From Lachnospiraceae bacterium (GTDB taxonomy: Bacteria > Bacillota > Clostridia > Lachnospirales > Lachnospiraceae): DNA of 64,000 nt. The stretch is taken from assembly GCA_024403355.1 (NCBI GenBank), contig JAKSRW010000008.1:1-64000 (forward strand), in the 5' to 3' direction. The notes beneath the pieces were generated by a model. It was not told where the DNA came from. It searched no databases and worked only from the letters and a program-made list of their open reading frames with translations. Numbering within the stretch: position 1 is the first letter of the stretch; every line of letters starts with the position of its first letter. The position numbers and the translations under genes were made by a program. Shown in pieces: positions 16,170-25,684 of the stretch.

Positions 16170-17324
16170 ATGGAAACCAGCAGAATTACAATCCGTCAGG
16201 ATGATAAAACATATACAAATATTTTTTCCTATCCGTCAGACCTGTCAGAGCCCATCGGAAGCGTTGTGCTTCTGCACGGCATGGCTGAGCATCACGGCCG
16301 CTACAAGGAATTCATCAATTTTCTGAACAGCAAGGGCTATGACTGCTACATTTATGACCACCGCGGTCATGGCTCCGACATCCGTTTCGAGGATTTGGGA
16401 CATATCGCAGATGAGGATGGCTACACACTTCTTATTCAGGATGCTATCGGTGTTCTTGAGTATGTTAAGGGTGTCAACAGAGGCAAAAAGCTTGTACTTT
16501 TCGGTCACAGCATGGGTTCTATTCTGGCTCAGTGCGTGCTTCAGCAGTACAGCGACAATATCGATGCCTGCATCTGCATGGGCTCGGCAAATCCGCCTCA
16601 CCGCAAGCTGAATTCAGGTATTTTCCTGGCAGATTTCGTCCGCATGGTGAAGAAGCCCAGACATATTTCTCCTTATCTTTCAAAAAAGATTACGGGCTAT
16701 AAGGAGTTTGCAAAGATTTCAAATCGTACCTCCTACGACTGGCTCACCCGTGATAACCAGCGTGTAGGAACATATATCAGTGACCCTCTCTGCGGCTTTA
16801 CCTGTACTGCTGCCTTTTACTGCGACCTGCTTCAGCTTACCTCACAGTCTACCAACAGACAGAACATGAAGAAAATCCGCAATGACCTTCCGCTCATTTT
16901 CCTTGCGGGAAGTCACGATCCGGTAGGCGACTACGGAAGCGGCGTGGCAGATCTTTTTGAAAGCTATCAGCGTCTCCATTTTACAAATGTTGACTGCATT
17001 ATCTACGATGAAGCACGTCACGAGCTCTTAAACGAGATTAACCGCGACGAGGTTATGAAGGATATCGCTGAATGGCTGAACAAGGTTCTCAATAACAGAA
17101 ACCTCACACCCGTTGTAAGTCTTTCAAGCAGAAGCAAGGCTGAGAAGGCTGCCGAAAAGGCTGCTGCCAAGGCCTCAAAGAAGAAGAGCAGGCGCAGCGT
17201 TCCCACCTCCGAGGCTGAGTACGTAAGCAATACCGCAGCCTTAGCCGGTGACGCGGACGATGATGATTTTAACGACCTCGGCTACTTTGACAGAACACAG
17301 ACAAAGGATGAACATGAACAATAA
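16170..17324 (+). CDS. Alpha/beta hydrolase, monoglyceride-lipase/S33 type
   Basis: 384 residues. The core (1-310) is a serine hydrolase: VLLHGMAEHHGRY (oxyanion loop), YDHRGHG, nucleophile elbow GHSMG with Ser114, Asp250 in AGSHDPVG and His284 in ARHELLNE. This pattern is typical of lysophospholipase/monoacylglycerol lipase relatives; the substrate is not known. No signal peptide. The last 70 residues are unusual: a Lys/Ala-rich segment (KAEKAAEKAAAKASKKKSRR) then an acidic tail. The basic stretch could bind nucleic acid or membranes. Its 3' end overlaps the methyltransferase gene by 11 bases. Confidence 0.88.
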   Translation: METSRITIRQDDKTYTNIFSYPSDLSEPIGSVVLLHGMAEHHGRYKEFINFLNSKGYDCYIYDHRGHGSDIRFEDLGHIADEDGYTLLIQDAIGVLEYVKGVNRGKKLVLFGHSMGSILAQCVLQQYSDNIDACICMGSANPPHRKLNSGIFLADFVRMVKKPRHISPYLSKKITGYKEFAKISNRTSYDWLTRDNQRVGTYISDPLCGFTCTAAFYCDLLQLTSQSTNRQNMKKIRNDLPLIFLAGSHDPVGDYGSGVADLFESYQRLHFTNVDCIIYDEARHELLNEINRDEVMKDIAEWLNKVLNNRNLTPVVSLSSRSKAEKAAEKAAAKASKKKSRRSVPTSEAEYVSNTAALAGDADDDDFNDLGYFDRTQTKDEHEQ

Positions 17325-18474
17325 TATGAGATATGAATTTATCGCTCCCTGCCATTTCGGCATGGAGGCAGTATTAAAAAGAGAGATACTTAACCTCGGA
17401 CTTGAACCGGTTAAGGTCGAGGACGGAAAGGTTACCTTTGCGGGCGATGAGACCGCCTTTGCACGTGCCAATGTTTTCCTTCGTACTACCGAGCGTATAC
17501 TGTTAAAGGTCGGAAGCTTCAAGGCAACGAGCTTTGACGAGCTTTTCGAGGGAACAAAGGCTCTTCCCTGGGAGAATTACATTCCGAAGGACGGCCGTTT
17601 CTGGGTAACAAAGGCTAATTCAGTCAGAAGTGCCCTTTTCAGTCCCTCAGATATCCAGTCGATTATGAAGAAGGCTATGGTCGAAAGACTCAAGTCTAAA
17701 TATAAGATTTCCTGGTTCGAGGAAACGGGTGCGGATTACGCAGTCCGTGTTTCCATACTTAAGGATGAGGTTACGGTAGGTATCGATACTTCAGGCGAAT
17801 CGCTTCACAGACGCGGCTACAGAAAGCTTACCAGCAAGGCTCCGATTACGGAGACTCTTGCCGCAGCGCTTATTCTGCATACCCCCTGGAAGGCCGACAG
17901 ACTGCTTGTGGACCCCTTCTGCGGCAGCGGCACCATTCCCATTGAGGCGGCACTTATCGGACTTAATATCGCTCCCGGAATGAAGCGTGAGTTTGCCGCC
18001 GAAAAGTTTGCTTTTCTTAATAAGGCAGTTTTTGACAATGCACGTACAGAGGCCCGCGATTTAATTCAGCCTGACCGTGAGCTTCAGATTCAGGGCTATG
18101 ATATCGACAGCGATATTATCAATGCCGCACGCCAGAATGCGAGACTGGCCGGAGTTGAGAGCAAAATCCACTTCCAGGCACGTGATGTCAAGGATCTTTC
18201 AAGCCAGAAGAAATACGGCTTCATTATAACCAATCCTCCCTACGGCGAGCGACTGGAAGAAAAAGAGGCCCTGCCCCCGCTTTATACAGCAATGGGCAAA
18301 GCCTTTAATGCACTTGATTCGTGGTCATATTTTATTATTTCCAGCTACGAGGATGCTGAGAAGTATATCGGCCGCAAAGCCGATAAAAACCGTAAGCTCT
18401 ACAACGGTATGTTAAAGAGCTACTTCTACGAGTTTATGGGTCCCAGGCCCCCGAAGAAGCCTGCCCAATCTTAA
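17314..18474 (+). CDS. THUMP-domain class I rRNA methyltransferase (YpsC/RlmL family)
   Basis: Predicted to methylate guanine N2 in 23S rRNA. 386 residues from ATG at 17314 (AAAGGATG just upstream). N-terminal THUMP region about 1-155 (YEFIAPCHFGMEAVLKREI, a family hallmark). Methyltransferase domain: LTSKAPITETLAAALI, motif I VDPFCGSGTIPIEAALI (SAM binding), and motif IV TNPPYGERLEE (NPPY catalytic). The exact rRNA site cannot be told from sequence; relatives include RlmL and B. subtilis YpsC. Translationally coupled to the hydrolase by overlap. Converges with the protease gene 36 bases further on. Confidence 0.93.
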   Translation: MNNNMRYEFIAPCHFGMEAVLKREILNLGLEPVKVEDGKVTFAGDETAFARANVFLRTTERILLKVGSFKATSFDELFEGTKALPWENYIPKDGRFWVTKANSVRSALFSPSDIQSIMKKAMVERLKSKYKISWFEETGADYAVRVSILKDEVTVGIDTSGESLHRRGYRKLTSKAPITETLAAALILHTPWKADRLLVDPFCGSGTIPIEAALIGLNIAPGMKREFAAEKFAFLNKAVFDNARTEARDLIQPDRELQIQGYDIDSDIINAARQNARLAGVESKIHFQARDVKDLSSQKKYGFIITNPPYGERLEEKEALPPLYTAMGKAFNALDSWSYFIISSYEDAEKYIGRKADKNRKLYNGMLKSYFYEFMGPRPPKKPAQS

Positions 18475-18510
18475 TCCTGCTGCTGTAATTCTGAGCATGA
18501 GACCCGGTAA

Positions 18511-19944
18511 TTACAGGCAGTTTAATAAATACTTCACACGAAGCATAAAATTCATATTTTGACCCTTTGGCAATGTAAAGACGATGATTCCGATTGCATT
18601 GCCTTTTTTATTTATCAGAACACCTCCGCTGCTGCCCGACGATACAGGCGCTGTGGTCTGAATGTATTCGAAGCCATCAACATTGCGCATGCTGGTGCTT
18701 ACTATTCCGTCCGCAAAGGTTCCGTCATAGTAAAGAGGATTGCCGTAGGTGTAAACACGCTCTCCCGTCTGCGGAAGATAGTCAAAATCAGGCTTTATGA
18801 CTCCATGCTTTTTTGTACCCTTTACGGTGATAATGGCTGCGTCCGTGTCCTCATTTCCTTTAACACTTTCTACCCTGTACACATTGTCAAAGTAGTCCGT
18901 AACCTCTATGAATTCCTCAGAAGCAGCATCCTTTATCACATGATAAGCGGTCGCAATCTGATTCTCACTGATAAAAAAACCACTGCCGCCGGATACGCTG
19001 CCCTTTTCATCCTTCGAATAAATTGTTACAAGTGCAGCCTCAGCATTTTCCTTAATTTCCGCAGGCCCGATATCTTCGGCGCCGTCATCCCAGCTGCTTC
19101 CCGCACAAAGCTGGAAGAAGGAATCAGAAAGCCTGTAGTCGTTTGTATCCTTCACATAAGGAGCATTCATCTGATAAAAATCCTTAAGTGAAAGCTTTTT
19201 CCAGCTTTCGGCCTTCTTTGCATTTTTATATTCCGAAATAGGTACCGCAAAATTCAGATTCTGACCCGAGGGTGTGGTAAGGGTAATAATACCTATTACC
19301 TGTCCCTTTGAATTGATAACGGGACCGCCGCCGCTTCCGGTCGAGGTAGGGGTTGTAACCTGATAATAGTTTTTGTCGTCAAATTCACGGTCAGCGCTCG
19401 ATACAATGCCTTCGGTAAAGGTTCCCGTAAGGCCCATGGGGCTTCCTATTGTGTAAACACGGTCTCCCGTCCGGGGCTTATCATAACAAAGCTTCAATGA
19501 GGCATTGTCCTTTGAATCTACATTAATCATTATAAAATCAAGGTCCTCATCATAGCCCAGAATCTTTTTAATCTTGTAGGATTTTCCTGTATAATCCTTA
19601 ATTTCAAGCTTAACCGCAGACCTTACAACATGGAAATTGGTCATAACCTTTCCTGCGCCTACGAAGAAGCCGCTTCCGATATAGGTCGAACCGGCCTTGT
19701 CCGTGGAAATGATTTCCACCATGGCCTCTGAGGCCTGCTTATAAATATCTGTAGCAGAAAGCTCTGCAATATTTTCTTTTTCATTTTTCAGCAGCTGAAT
19801 GAGTCCTTTATCCTCCGCTGACTGCATGCCTGCATTAACAGAATACAGCCTGCCTGCATCCATTGCACAGGCAGGCTGTATATTTGCTACAGTCATTGCT
19901 AAGATCAGGATTGCTGCCAAAATCAGCTTAATCCGTTTTCTCAT
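18511..19944 (-). CDS. Secreted protein with two trypsin-like domains, one catalytically dead
   Basis: 477 residues. Signal peptide about 1-28 (LILAAILILAMTVANIQPACA). Two chymotrypsin-fold domains of the HtrA/Trypsin_2 type and no PDZ. Domain 1 (about 75-235): His105 (TNFHVV), Asp136 (DLDFIMI), but the nucleophile position reads TGSGGGP, placing Gly205 where GNSGGP has serine; the codons confirm this. Domain 2 (about 300-477): His335 (TAYHVI), Asp368 (DTDAAII), Ser439 (SGSSGG) all present. So the second domain is probably active and the first a binding or regulatory pseudo-protease. Last of three genes; the stop of the upstream gene is 2 bases away, so it is translated with the Ig-like proteins. 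Confidence 0.9.
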   Translation of the reverse strand: MRKRIKLILAAILILAMTVANIQPACAMDAGRLYSVNAGMQSAEDKGLIQLLKNEKENIAELSATDIYKQASEAMVEIISTDKAGSTYIGSGFFVGAGKVMTNFHVVRSAVKLEIKDYTGKSYKIKKILGYDEDLDFIMINVDSKDNASLKLCYDKPRTGDRVYTIGSPMGLTGTFTEGIVSSADREFDDKNYYQVTTPTSTGSGGGPVINSKGQVIGIITLTTPSGQNLNFAVPISEYKNAKKAESWKKLSLKDFYQMNAPYVKDTNDYRLSDSFFQLCAGSSWDDGAEDIGPAEIKENAEAALVTIYSKDEKGSVSGGSGFFISENQIATAYHVIKDAASEEFIEVTDYFDNVYRVESVKGNEDTDAAIITVKGTKKHGVIKPDFDYLPQTGERVYTYGNPLYYDGTFADGIVSTSMRNVDGFEYIQTTAPVSSGSSGGVLINKKGNAIGIIVFTLPKGQNMNFMLRVKYLLNCL

Positions 19945-19946
19945 AA

Positions 19947-22622
19947 TTACTTTTTAATTAACTGTCCGATATTAACCTTCTGGAGATAGCTTCCGCCGTA
20001 GAAGGAGTTATTGATTACGATAGTTGCATCAATGATATACTTTGCAGTAGCTGACTCGTTCATAGTAGCTGATAAAATAGCTGTTGCAGGTAATGCCTTA
20101 CCGTCAAGCTTGAATGAGAAGCAGTCTCTTACGATGTCAACTGCAGCTGAGTATGATGAAGTATCCTTAACAGGCTCTACAATAATCTCAGGCTGGTTGT
20201 CATATGCCTGGAACTGATATGCACTGATGATATCTACATCAGAGATTGTAGCACCAACCTTTACTCTGTAGGTTCTGATTGTGTACATACCTTCCTCAAG
20301 CTTGTTAGCATATGAGAAGCCGCTTACCTTGATTACTCTGTCAGCATCTGTAAGAGCGATACAGCCTGATCCGGGAAGAGCTGAAAGGAAGCTTCCGTTC
20401 TTCTCAACTGTGAAAAGGTAAAGGATTGTTCCCTCGGGAACTGCTAACTCAGTAGCATTTGTCTGAGGATTCGGGATCTTTGAAGGGTAGAACTTAAGCT
20501 TCTCACGTGTGATAGTCATAGGAATACCTACTGATCTGTCAACGCCCTGAACAGTGATTTCAAGTGTCTCAGGTGCAACATCACCTGAAAGAACCGCTGT
20601 ATTTACAAGACCGGGATGCTCACACTTTGCATCATATGTATCCATGATCCAGTCATTAGCTGTACTGCAGTCTGCAACCATGAATGAGATTGTCTGCTCG
20701 ATGTCACCGCTCTTTGCAACAGCACTGATCATACCGCTCTTTACGCCTGTCTTAAGAAGAACTGCGCTGCCGTTAAGTACTGACTCACCGCTCACGAAGG
20801 GTGAGAAGATAGCTGTTCCTGTCTCCTTTGAAGCATCAAGCTGTGTTAAAGTAATAGGTGCATCCTTCATAATCTTACCGTACTGGTCATAAACCTTTGC
20901 GGTAAACTTGATTGAATCTGATGCGATAGCATTTGTGTTAAGGTTTGACTTGCTTGCTGTAAGCTCGATCTTCTGGGGCTTCTTGGGCTCCTTAACCTCA
21001 ATCTGTGCAGATCCTACTACCTCTGTACCTGCGTAGAAGAGGATAGCTGACTGACCGATGTTATTTGCAATAATCTTATAACCGCCGGGATAAGCCTCTC
21101 CGCCGTTCATTGCTACTGTAAGATTTACGAAAGTAACACTTGTGATACCGGCCTGTGCAGGTGTCTTGTAGGTTCCGTCTGAATACTGGAAGAGAACCTC
21201 AAGGAATGCATGAGTATCATCCTTTGTCATGTAACCAACCATTTCATCGGTAGGCTTGAGGTAAACTGAATCACCGTCTGTTACAGATACAACACAGTTC
21301 TGGATTGTAGGTGCATATGATGAAATAGTGAAATTATCAAATACTGTTGTGGTTCCGATTGTTGCTGAAACCTTAATTGTGTAGCTCTTATTAGCATTGT
21401 TAAAGAATACCTTTGAGCCTGAAATGCTTAAATCTGTTACATAAGGTGTAACGATTTCAACCTTGGGAGTAACGTATGTCTTTACCTTTTCGGTAATATC
21501 AACGCCGTCCTTGTTGTAGTAAACAATTCCAAGGTCCTCAAAAGCCTTTGCAAGAATGGTAGTCTTTGTGATACCAATCTTTGCAATATCTGATGTTGTA
21601 GCTGAAATACCTACGAACTCGTATGTCTTCTCAGCGTAATCAACATAGTACTTTGTTCCTGCTGCAAACTCTGAAAGCATCTCGATTGAGATAACCTTTC
21701 CTGAAGCCTTTACAGACTTGATTGATGAGAAATCAACCTTATTGTCAGCAACCTTTGTGTAAACCTTTACATCCTTGTTTGCGGGTGTAGTCTTTACATC
21801 ATTCTCGAAGTTAAGAGTAACTGTCTTGAAGTTGCTCTGCTTAATCTTAGCAATCTCAGGTGTGGGAGTTGCTGTGGGAGCGGGTGTTGCTGTAGGTGCT
21901 GCTGTGGGTGCTGCTGTGGGCGCCTTTGTGGGAGCAGGGGTTGCTGTGGGCTCTGAATTGTCCACTACGGTAACCTCAAAAAGCTTTGATGCTGTCTCAC
22001 CCTTGTAGGTTGAGCTCATGTAAGCATAAGCCTTAATTGTGTAGTCGCCGGTCTTCTTGAAGGTTACCTTGTAGGTTGAACCCTTAGAATTTGAAGCCTT
22101 AAGAACTACGTCTGATGAATCACAGCTTAATGCACGAAGGTCTGTGTCAGTGCCTGTTCTGGGCATCTTGACTGTAATAGTCTGACCAACCTCATACTCA
22201 GCACCGTAGCTGATACCGCTAACCTGTAAGGTGCTGCTTGTAGCATTCTTCTTTACTGTAATCTTAACTGTCTTTGTGAGAAGATTCTTCTCTGTTGACT
22301 TGCTGTTAACCTTAATGGTAACAGTAGCTGTTCCAAGACCCTGTGCAATTGCGTAGCCCTTGCTTACTCTGACGATGCTTGAATCAGATGTTGAATACTT
22401 GAGCTGCATGGTCTTTGAATCATAACCGCTAACGAGGCCTGAAAGCTTAACCTTGCTGTAATACTTAGCCTTTGTGCCGTTAGCCTTTGTACCTGTACAT
22501 CCGTCAACGAATAATGTCTTGGATGTCTTCTTGAGTGATAACTCTGCTGCTGATACCTGAATTGTTCCGAATACAAGTGTCAGTGCAAGGATTACCGCCA
22601 GAAACTTAAAAACTTTCTTCAT
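19947..22622 (-). CDS. Large secreted Ig-like (Big_2-type) protein
   Basis: 891 residues, signal peptide about 1-25 (FLAVILALTLVFGTIQVSAA). Residues 27-130 look like a bacterial Ig-like domain (LKYSTSDSSIVRVSKGYAIAQGLGTATVTIKV). A Pro/Thr/Ala linker (ATPAPTKAPTAAPTAAPT, about 225-250) separates the N-terminal part from several beta-rich repeats. IELTASKSNLNTNAIASDSIKFTA begins another Ig-like unit. No LPxTG, membrane or SLH anchor is seen, so it is probably released or held non-covalently. Paralogous to 22638-25334 (shared NGTKAKYYS/NGAKAKYYS, VSGYD/LSGYD, TDLRxL, DLRALxCxxxxV). Lies in an operon with that paralogue and the double protease. No enzymatic motif recognised. Confidence 0.8.
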   Translation of the reverse strand: MKKVFKFLAVILALTLVFGTIQVSAAELSLKKTSKTLFVDGCTGTKANGTKAKYYSKVKLSGLVSGYDSKTMQLKYSTSDSSIVRVSKGYAIAQGLGTATVTIKVNSKSTEKNLLTKTVKITVKKNATSSTLQVSGISYGAEYEVGQTITVKMPRTGTDTDLRALSCDSSDVVLKASNSKGSTYKVTFKKTGDYTIKAYAYMSSTYKGETASKLFEVTVVDNSEPTATPAPTKAPTAAPTAAPTATPAPTATPTPEIAKIKQSNFKTVTLNFENDVKTTPANKDVKVYTKVADNKVDFSSIKSVKASGKVISIEMLSEFAAGTKYYVDYAEKTYEFVGISATTSDIAKIGITKTTILAKAFEDLGIVYYNKDGVDITEKVKTYVTPKVEIVTPYVTDLSISGSKVFFNNANKSYTIKVSATIGTTTVFDNFTISSYAPTIQNCVVSVTDGDSVYLKPTDEMVGYMTKDDTHAFLEVLFQYSDGTYKTPAQAGITSVTFVNLTVAMNGGEAYPGGYKIIANNIGQSAILFYAGTEVVGSAQIEVKEPKKPQKIELTASKSNLNTNAIASDSIKFTAKVYDQYGKIMKDAPITLTQLDASKETGTAIFSPFVSGESVLNGSAVLLKTGVKSGMISAVAKSGDIEQTISFMVADCSTANDWIMDTYDAKCEHPGLVNTAVLSGDVAPETLEITVQGVDRSVGIPMTITREKLKFYPSKIPNPQTNATELAVPEGTILYLFTVEKNGSFLSALPGSGCIALTDADRVIKVSGFSYANKLEEGMYTIRTYRVKVGATISDVDIISAYQFQAYDNQPEIIVEPVKDTSSYSAAVDIVRDCFSFKLDGKALPATAILSATMNESATAKYIIDATIVINNSFYGGSYLQKVNIGQLIKK

Positions 22623-22637
22623 GACTAACCTCCTTAA

Positions 22638-25334
22638 TTATTGTCGTGCTATGAGTATTCCGATATCACAGCTGCGCTTTACGTTTCCGTAAACAGGGTT
22701 TCTGTAGCTTATTTCAACACTGTTCACAAAAACCGCGCCAGTACCGGACTCACGGCAGTCAACCTTTGTTACGTAGTCGGTGATGTCCTCACCGCCCAGA
22801 CAGAATTTAAAATATTTCTTTATATTCTGAGTCCAGGGTGCTGCAGAATCAATTACAGCACTCTCGGCTATCTGGCTGATTTCAATATCCGGACCTCCGT
22901 CATAGGCCCGAATAACTGTTTTGGCCTCTTCCCCTCTGAAATCAATCAGGGAAAAAGGTGTGCCTCCTGTAATATAGTAGAGATAAACCTCATAGGCTCC
23001 GTCGGCGATTCTGCTTCCGTAGGTAAATGCATCCAGCTCAAGCCCGTCATAGGCCGCAAATACGCACTCATTTTCCTTCAGAATCTCTGCCTTCTCAGAA
23101 CCATATGGTGTGTGCTTCACAAGGAAGGCGAAGAAGCCCTCACCCGGCGCCACGTGATACTGTGACGCAGTTTTGTTCATGGTCGGCTCCTCCTCAAGAA
23201 GTTCTCCTCCGAACTCTCCTATCAGGAAACCGTCCTTTGTAAGCTCAACCGTCATGAATACCATAGTCGGATCGTTTTTCATACCGACATTGGTATTAAT
23301 AAGTGATGGACCGTCGACCTTAAGCCTGTAATCCACCTCATCAATATTTTGGAAATCCCAGCTGACATTTTTTGCCTCAAAGGATATCTCCGCTGAGAGC
23401 TCGCCGCTTTTTATCAGTGCTTCCACACTACCGTCTCCGGCAATACCGTCACAATCCCAGCCGTTTATTATAAGACGTCCGTCCATAAAGCTGCTGAACA
23501 TTGCGGCACCGTTTGCACGGATATTTTCTTCCTTCTGCTCAATAGTAAAAGGAGCAAACTCGATTCTGTCGCCATAATTATCAAGCAAATCTGCCTTTAC
23601 TATCAGATAATCTCCCACGATAAAGTCTGTGTTCAGCTTCGTTTTACTGAGTTCAGTTTTAATCGCTGCGGGCTTTCTGGCTTCCGTTACCTCTAAATCG
23701 AAGGTCGCCAGGGGAATATCTCCCTTCATGGCAATGATACTTGTTTTACCCTGATTGTTTATGGTAAGGGCAGTACCGCCGGACCTTCCCGAAAAAAGAT
23801 TTCCGCGCTGCATCGCTATAAGCGGATCGGCTATGATAAGCCTTGTTACTCCGGCCTCCTGAAGAGTCCTGTATTTACCGTCATCATAAAGCAGAAGTGC
23901 CTCAAATACAACATTGTCTCCGGCCGGAATATAGTGGACGGTCTTGTCCTCAGCCTTCAGGTACTTTGCGTCATCTGCAGTAAAGGTATAAATGCTTTCG
24001 CCCGTAAATTCCGGCTGCTTAATGGGATGTGAACTGATTTCGGCCTCCGCCTTAAGCAGTCTGAAGGAATCACCGTCCGGAACAACGACCTGTGCCTCTA
24101 TTAAAAGCTTAATATCAGGGGTTATTACATAAAGGCTTTTGCCTGACAGAAATGCATCCATTATGCCTGTCTGAAGCATTGTCAGCTTAACCTCGGAGTC
24201 AAGCTTCGATGCAACAGCCGCCGTAATATCCATATTCTGACTGTTATAGTATTTCACGGGAATATCCACCGTTGTATTAACTTCAACATCGCTGATATCA
24301 AGCTCTATGCAGCTGACATCTTCAACTGAAGAGCCCGAAGCCGTAAAGCGGTATTCATTCTCCTCAACGGTTATCAGATACTCATAGCCGCCCTCAAAGG
24401 GCTTAAAAACCGTAACCTCCGCGCCGTTGTCAAAATATTCTATGCTTTTAATATTACTGTAGGCATAGTTGACGCCGTCAACACACCGGTAGATTCCGAT
24501 GTCCTGCGGCTCGGCGTCCAGAAGCACATCACCCGTTATCGAAAAGCTGCAAAGACCGGTCTGAAGAGTGATGCCTTCAGCCTCCTCCGCATAAACCGTA
24601 AATTCACGCTCGGCAGTGCTTCCCTTAAAGCTTTTGCTCTGATAGGCCTGCGCGGTTAATGTAAATTCGCCGGGCTCAGTAAAGCTCACGGCAAAGCTGT
24701 TCTCGCTTTTGCCGGGCTCAATCAGAACCGAAGGGTCCTCACATACCAGTCTTCTAAGGTCCGTATCGTAGTCGACAGGCTTCTCCTGGCCTGTGGGAAT
24801 GATGCCACGGGTGCTCTGATAGTTGGGGAGCACAATGCTGACACTCTCTCCTACGCAGAACTCGTCCCCGTCCTCAATACCCTGCACATACAGAGTATCC
24901 TCTGTCGCGCTTTTCTTTACCGAAATCCTGATTTCGTCTCCGAGGAGCGTTTTTTTACTGATTTTATCTTTAACCGTAAGGGTTACAACAGTTTCGCCGA
25001 TACCCTTTGCGTATATTCTGGCTTTTTTGCTGCTGACCGATGCAATGCTTTTATCAGCCGAGCTGAGCTTTACAGACATTGTATCCGGGTCATAACCGCT
25101 GAGCATGCCTGCAACATTTGTCAGACTGTAATACTTTGCCTTTGCTCCGTTTGCTTTTTTACCCCTGCAGCCGCCCAGGTATAGGGTCTTCGCAGTTTTG
25201 GTAAGTGAAAGCTTTTTTTCTGCCGCAGCTGTTTTCGCCGCAGCCTCTACTGTTCCTCTTTCTCCGCCAAAGACCGTATTCACAGCCAGAAGCAGTGTCA
25301 GAATCACAGCCGAAATTCTTTTAATACCCTGCAA
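22638..25334 (-). CDS. Large secreted Ig-like protein, paralogue and first gene of operon
   Basis: 898 residues. Starts at TTG (25334) with GGAGG 8 bases upstream; signal peptide about 1-32 (ILTLLLAVNTVFGG...VEAAA). N-terminal Ig-like unit resembles that of the downstream paralogue: LSLTKTAKTLYLGGCRGKKAN versus LSLKKTSKTLFVDGCTGTKAN. Further beta-rich blocks align along the whole length (ITxVLIxDPLIAMxxG versus ITSVTFVNLTVAMNGG; KTELSKTKLNTDFIVGDYL versus IELTASKSNLNTNAIASDSI). Unlike the paralogue it lacks the Pro/Thr linker. Function unknown; likely a surface or matrix protein handled by the co-expressed protease. Confidence 0.8.
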   Translation of the reverse strand: MQGIKRISAVILTLLLAVNTVFGGERGTVEAAAKTAAAEKKLSLTKTAKTLYLGGCRGKKANGAKAKYYSLTNVAGMLSGYDPDTMSVKLSSADKSIASVSSKKARIYAKGIGETVVTLTVKDKISKKTLLGDEIRISVKKSATEDTLYVQGIEDGDEFCVGESVSIVLPNYQSTRGIIPTGQEKPVDYDTDLRRLVCEDPSVLIEPGKSENSFAVSFTEPGEFTLTAQAYQSKSFKGSTAEREFTVYAEEAEGITLQTGLCSFSITGDVLLDAEPQDIGIYRCVDGVNYAYSNIKSIEYFDNGAEVTVFKPFEGGYEYLITVEENEYRFTASGSSVEDVSCIELDISDVEVNTTVDIPVKYYNSQNMDITAAVASKLDSEVKLTMLQTGIMDAFLSGKSLYVITPDIKLLIEAQVVVPDGDSFRLLKAEAEISSHPIKQPEFTGESIYTFTADDAKYLKAEDKTVHYIPAGDNVVFEALLLYDDGKYRTLQEAGVTRLIIADPLIAMQRGNLFSGRSGGTALTINNQGKTSIIAMKGDIPLATFDLEVTEARKPAAIKTELSKTKLNTDFIVGDYLIVKADLLDNYGDRIEFAPFTIEQKEENIRANGAAMFSSFMDGRLIINGWDCDGIAGDGSVEALIKSGELSAEISFEAKNVSWDFQNIDEVDYRLKVDGPSLINTNVGMKNDPTMVFMTVELTKDGFLIGEFGGELLEEEPTMNKTASQYHVAPGEGFFAFLVKHTPYGSEKAEILKENECVFAAYDGLELDAFTYGSRIADGAYEVYLYYITGGTPFSLIDFRGEEAKTVIRAYDGGPDIEISQIAESAVIDSAAPWTQNIKKYFKFCLGGEDITDYVTKVDCRESGTGAVFVNSVEISYRNPVYGNVKRSCDIGILIARQ

Positions 25335-25412
25335 GATAAACGCCTCCGTAACAATAAAACTTGATTAATACTATAAATACTAATCCTTGTGCGCAAACTC
25401 TCACTTAAATAC

Positions 25413-25441
25413 ATTATAGTGTATTTCATTGCAAATAGCAA
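25413..25441 (-). promoter_or_regulatory. Promoter of Ig-like/protease operon
   Basis: -35 TTGCTA (25436-25441), 17-base spacer, -10 TATAAT (25413-25418), followed by about 70 bases of leader to the TTG start at 25334. Confidence 0.75.
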
Positions 25442-25574
25442 TCATACTAAAGTATTATTTTCAAATTCTTCACAAAGTCACAGAACTGTTACATTTTTTT
25501 TGTGCAAAATCTTGTACAATCACAAATTTTGATACAAAAATGAGCAAAATTTTTATAGTTAAGAGTTTATTGGG

Positions 25575-25583
25575 TGCTATAAT
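25575..25583 (+). promoter_or_regulatory. Extended -10 promoter of the NodB gene
   Basis: TGCTATAAT with no good -35. About 95 bases before the ATG at 25685. The rest of the 350-base divergent gap is AT-rich with nothing else recognised. Confidence 0.5.
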
Positions 25584-25684
25584 TAGACTATCAAATAAGC
25601 AATTCGGTTCCAATTTATTTTGAAGCTTTTAAGAGCACCGTATATACAATCTGTTTACGCCGGGCTCTTAGCATGGAGGTTAAA

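Noticed and set aside
18483..18516. CTGTAATT/AATTACAG hairpin between convergent methyltransferase and protease genes
   Set aside because: Overlaps the protease stop codon and has no T tract on either side, so too weak to list as a terminator.
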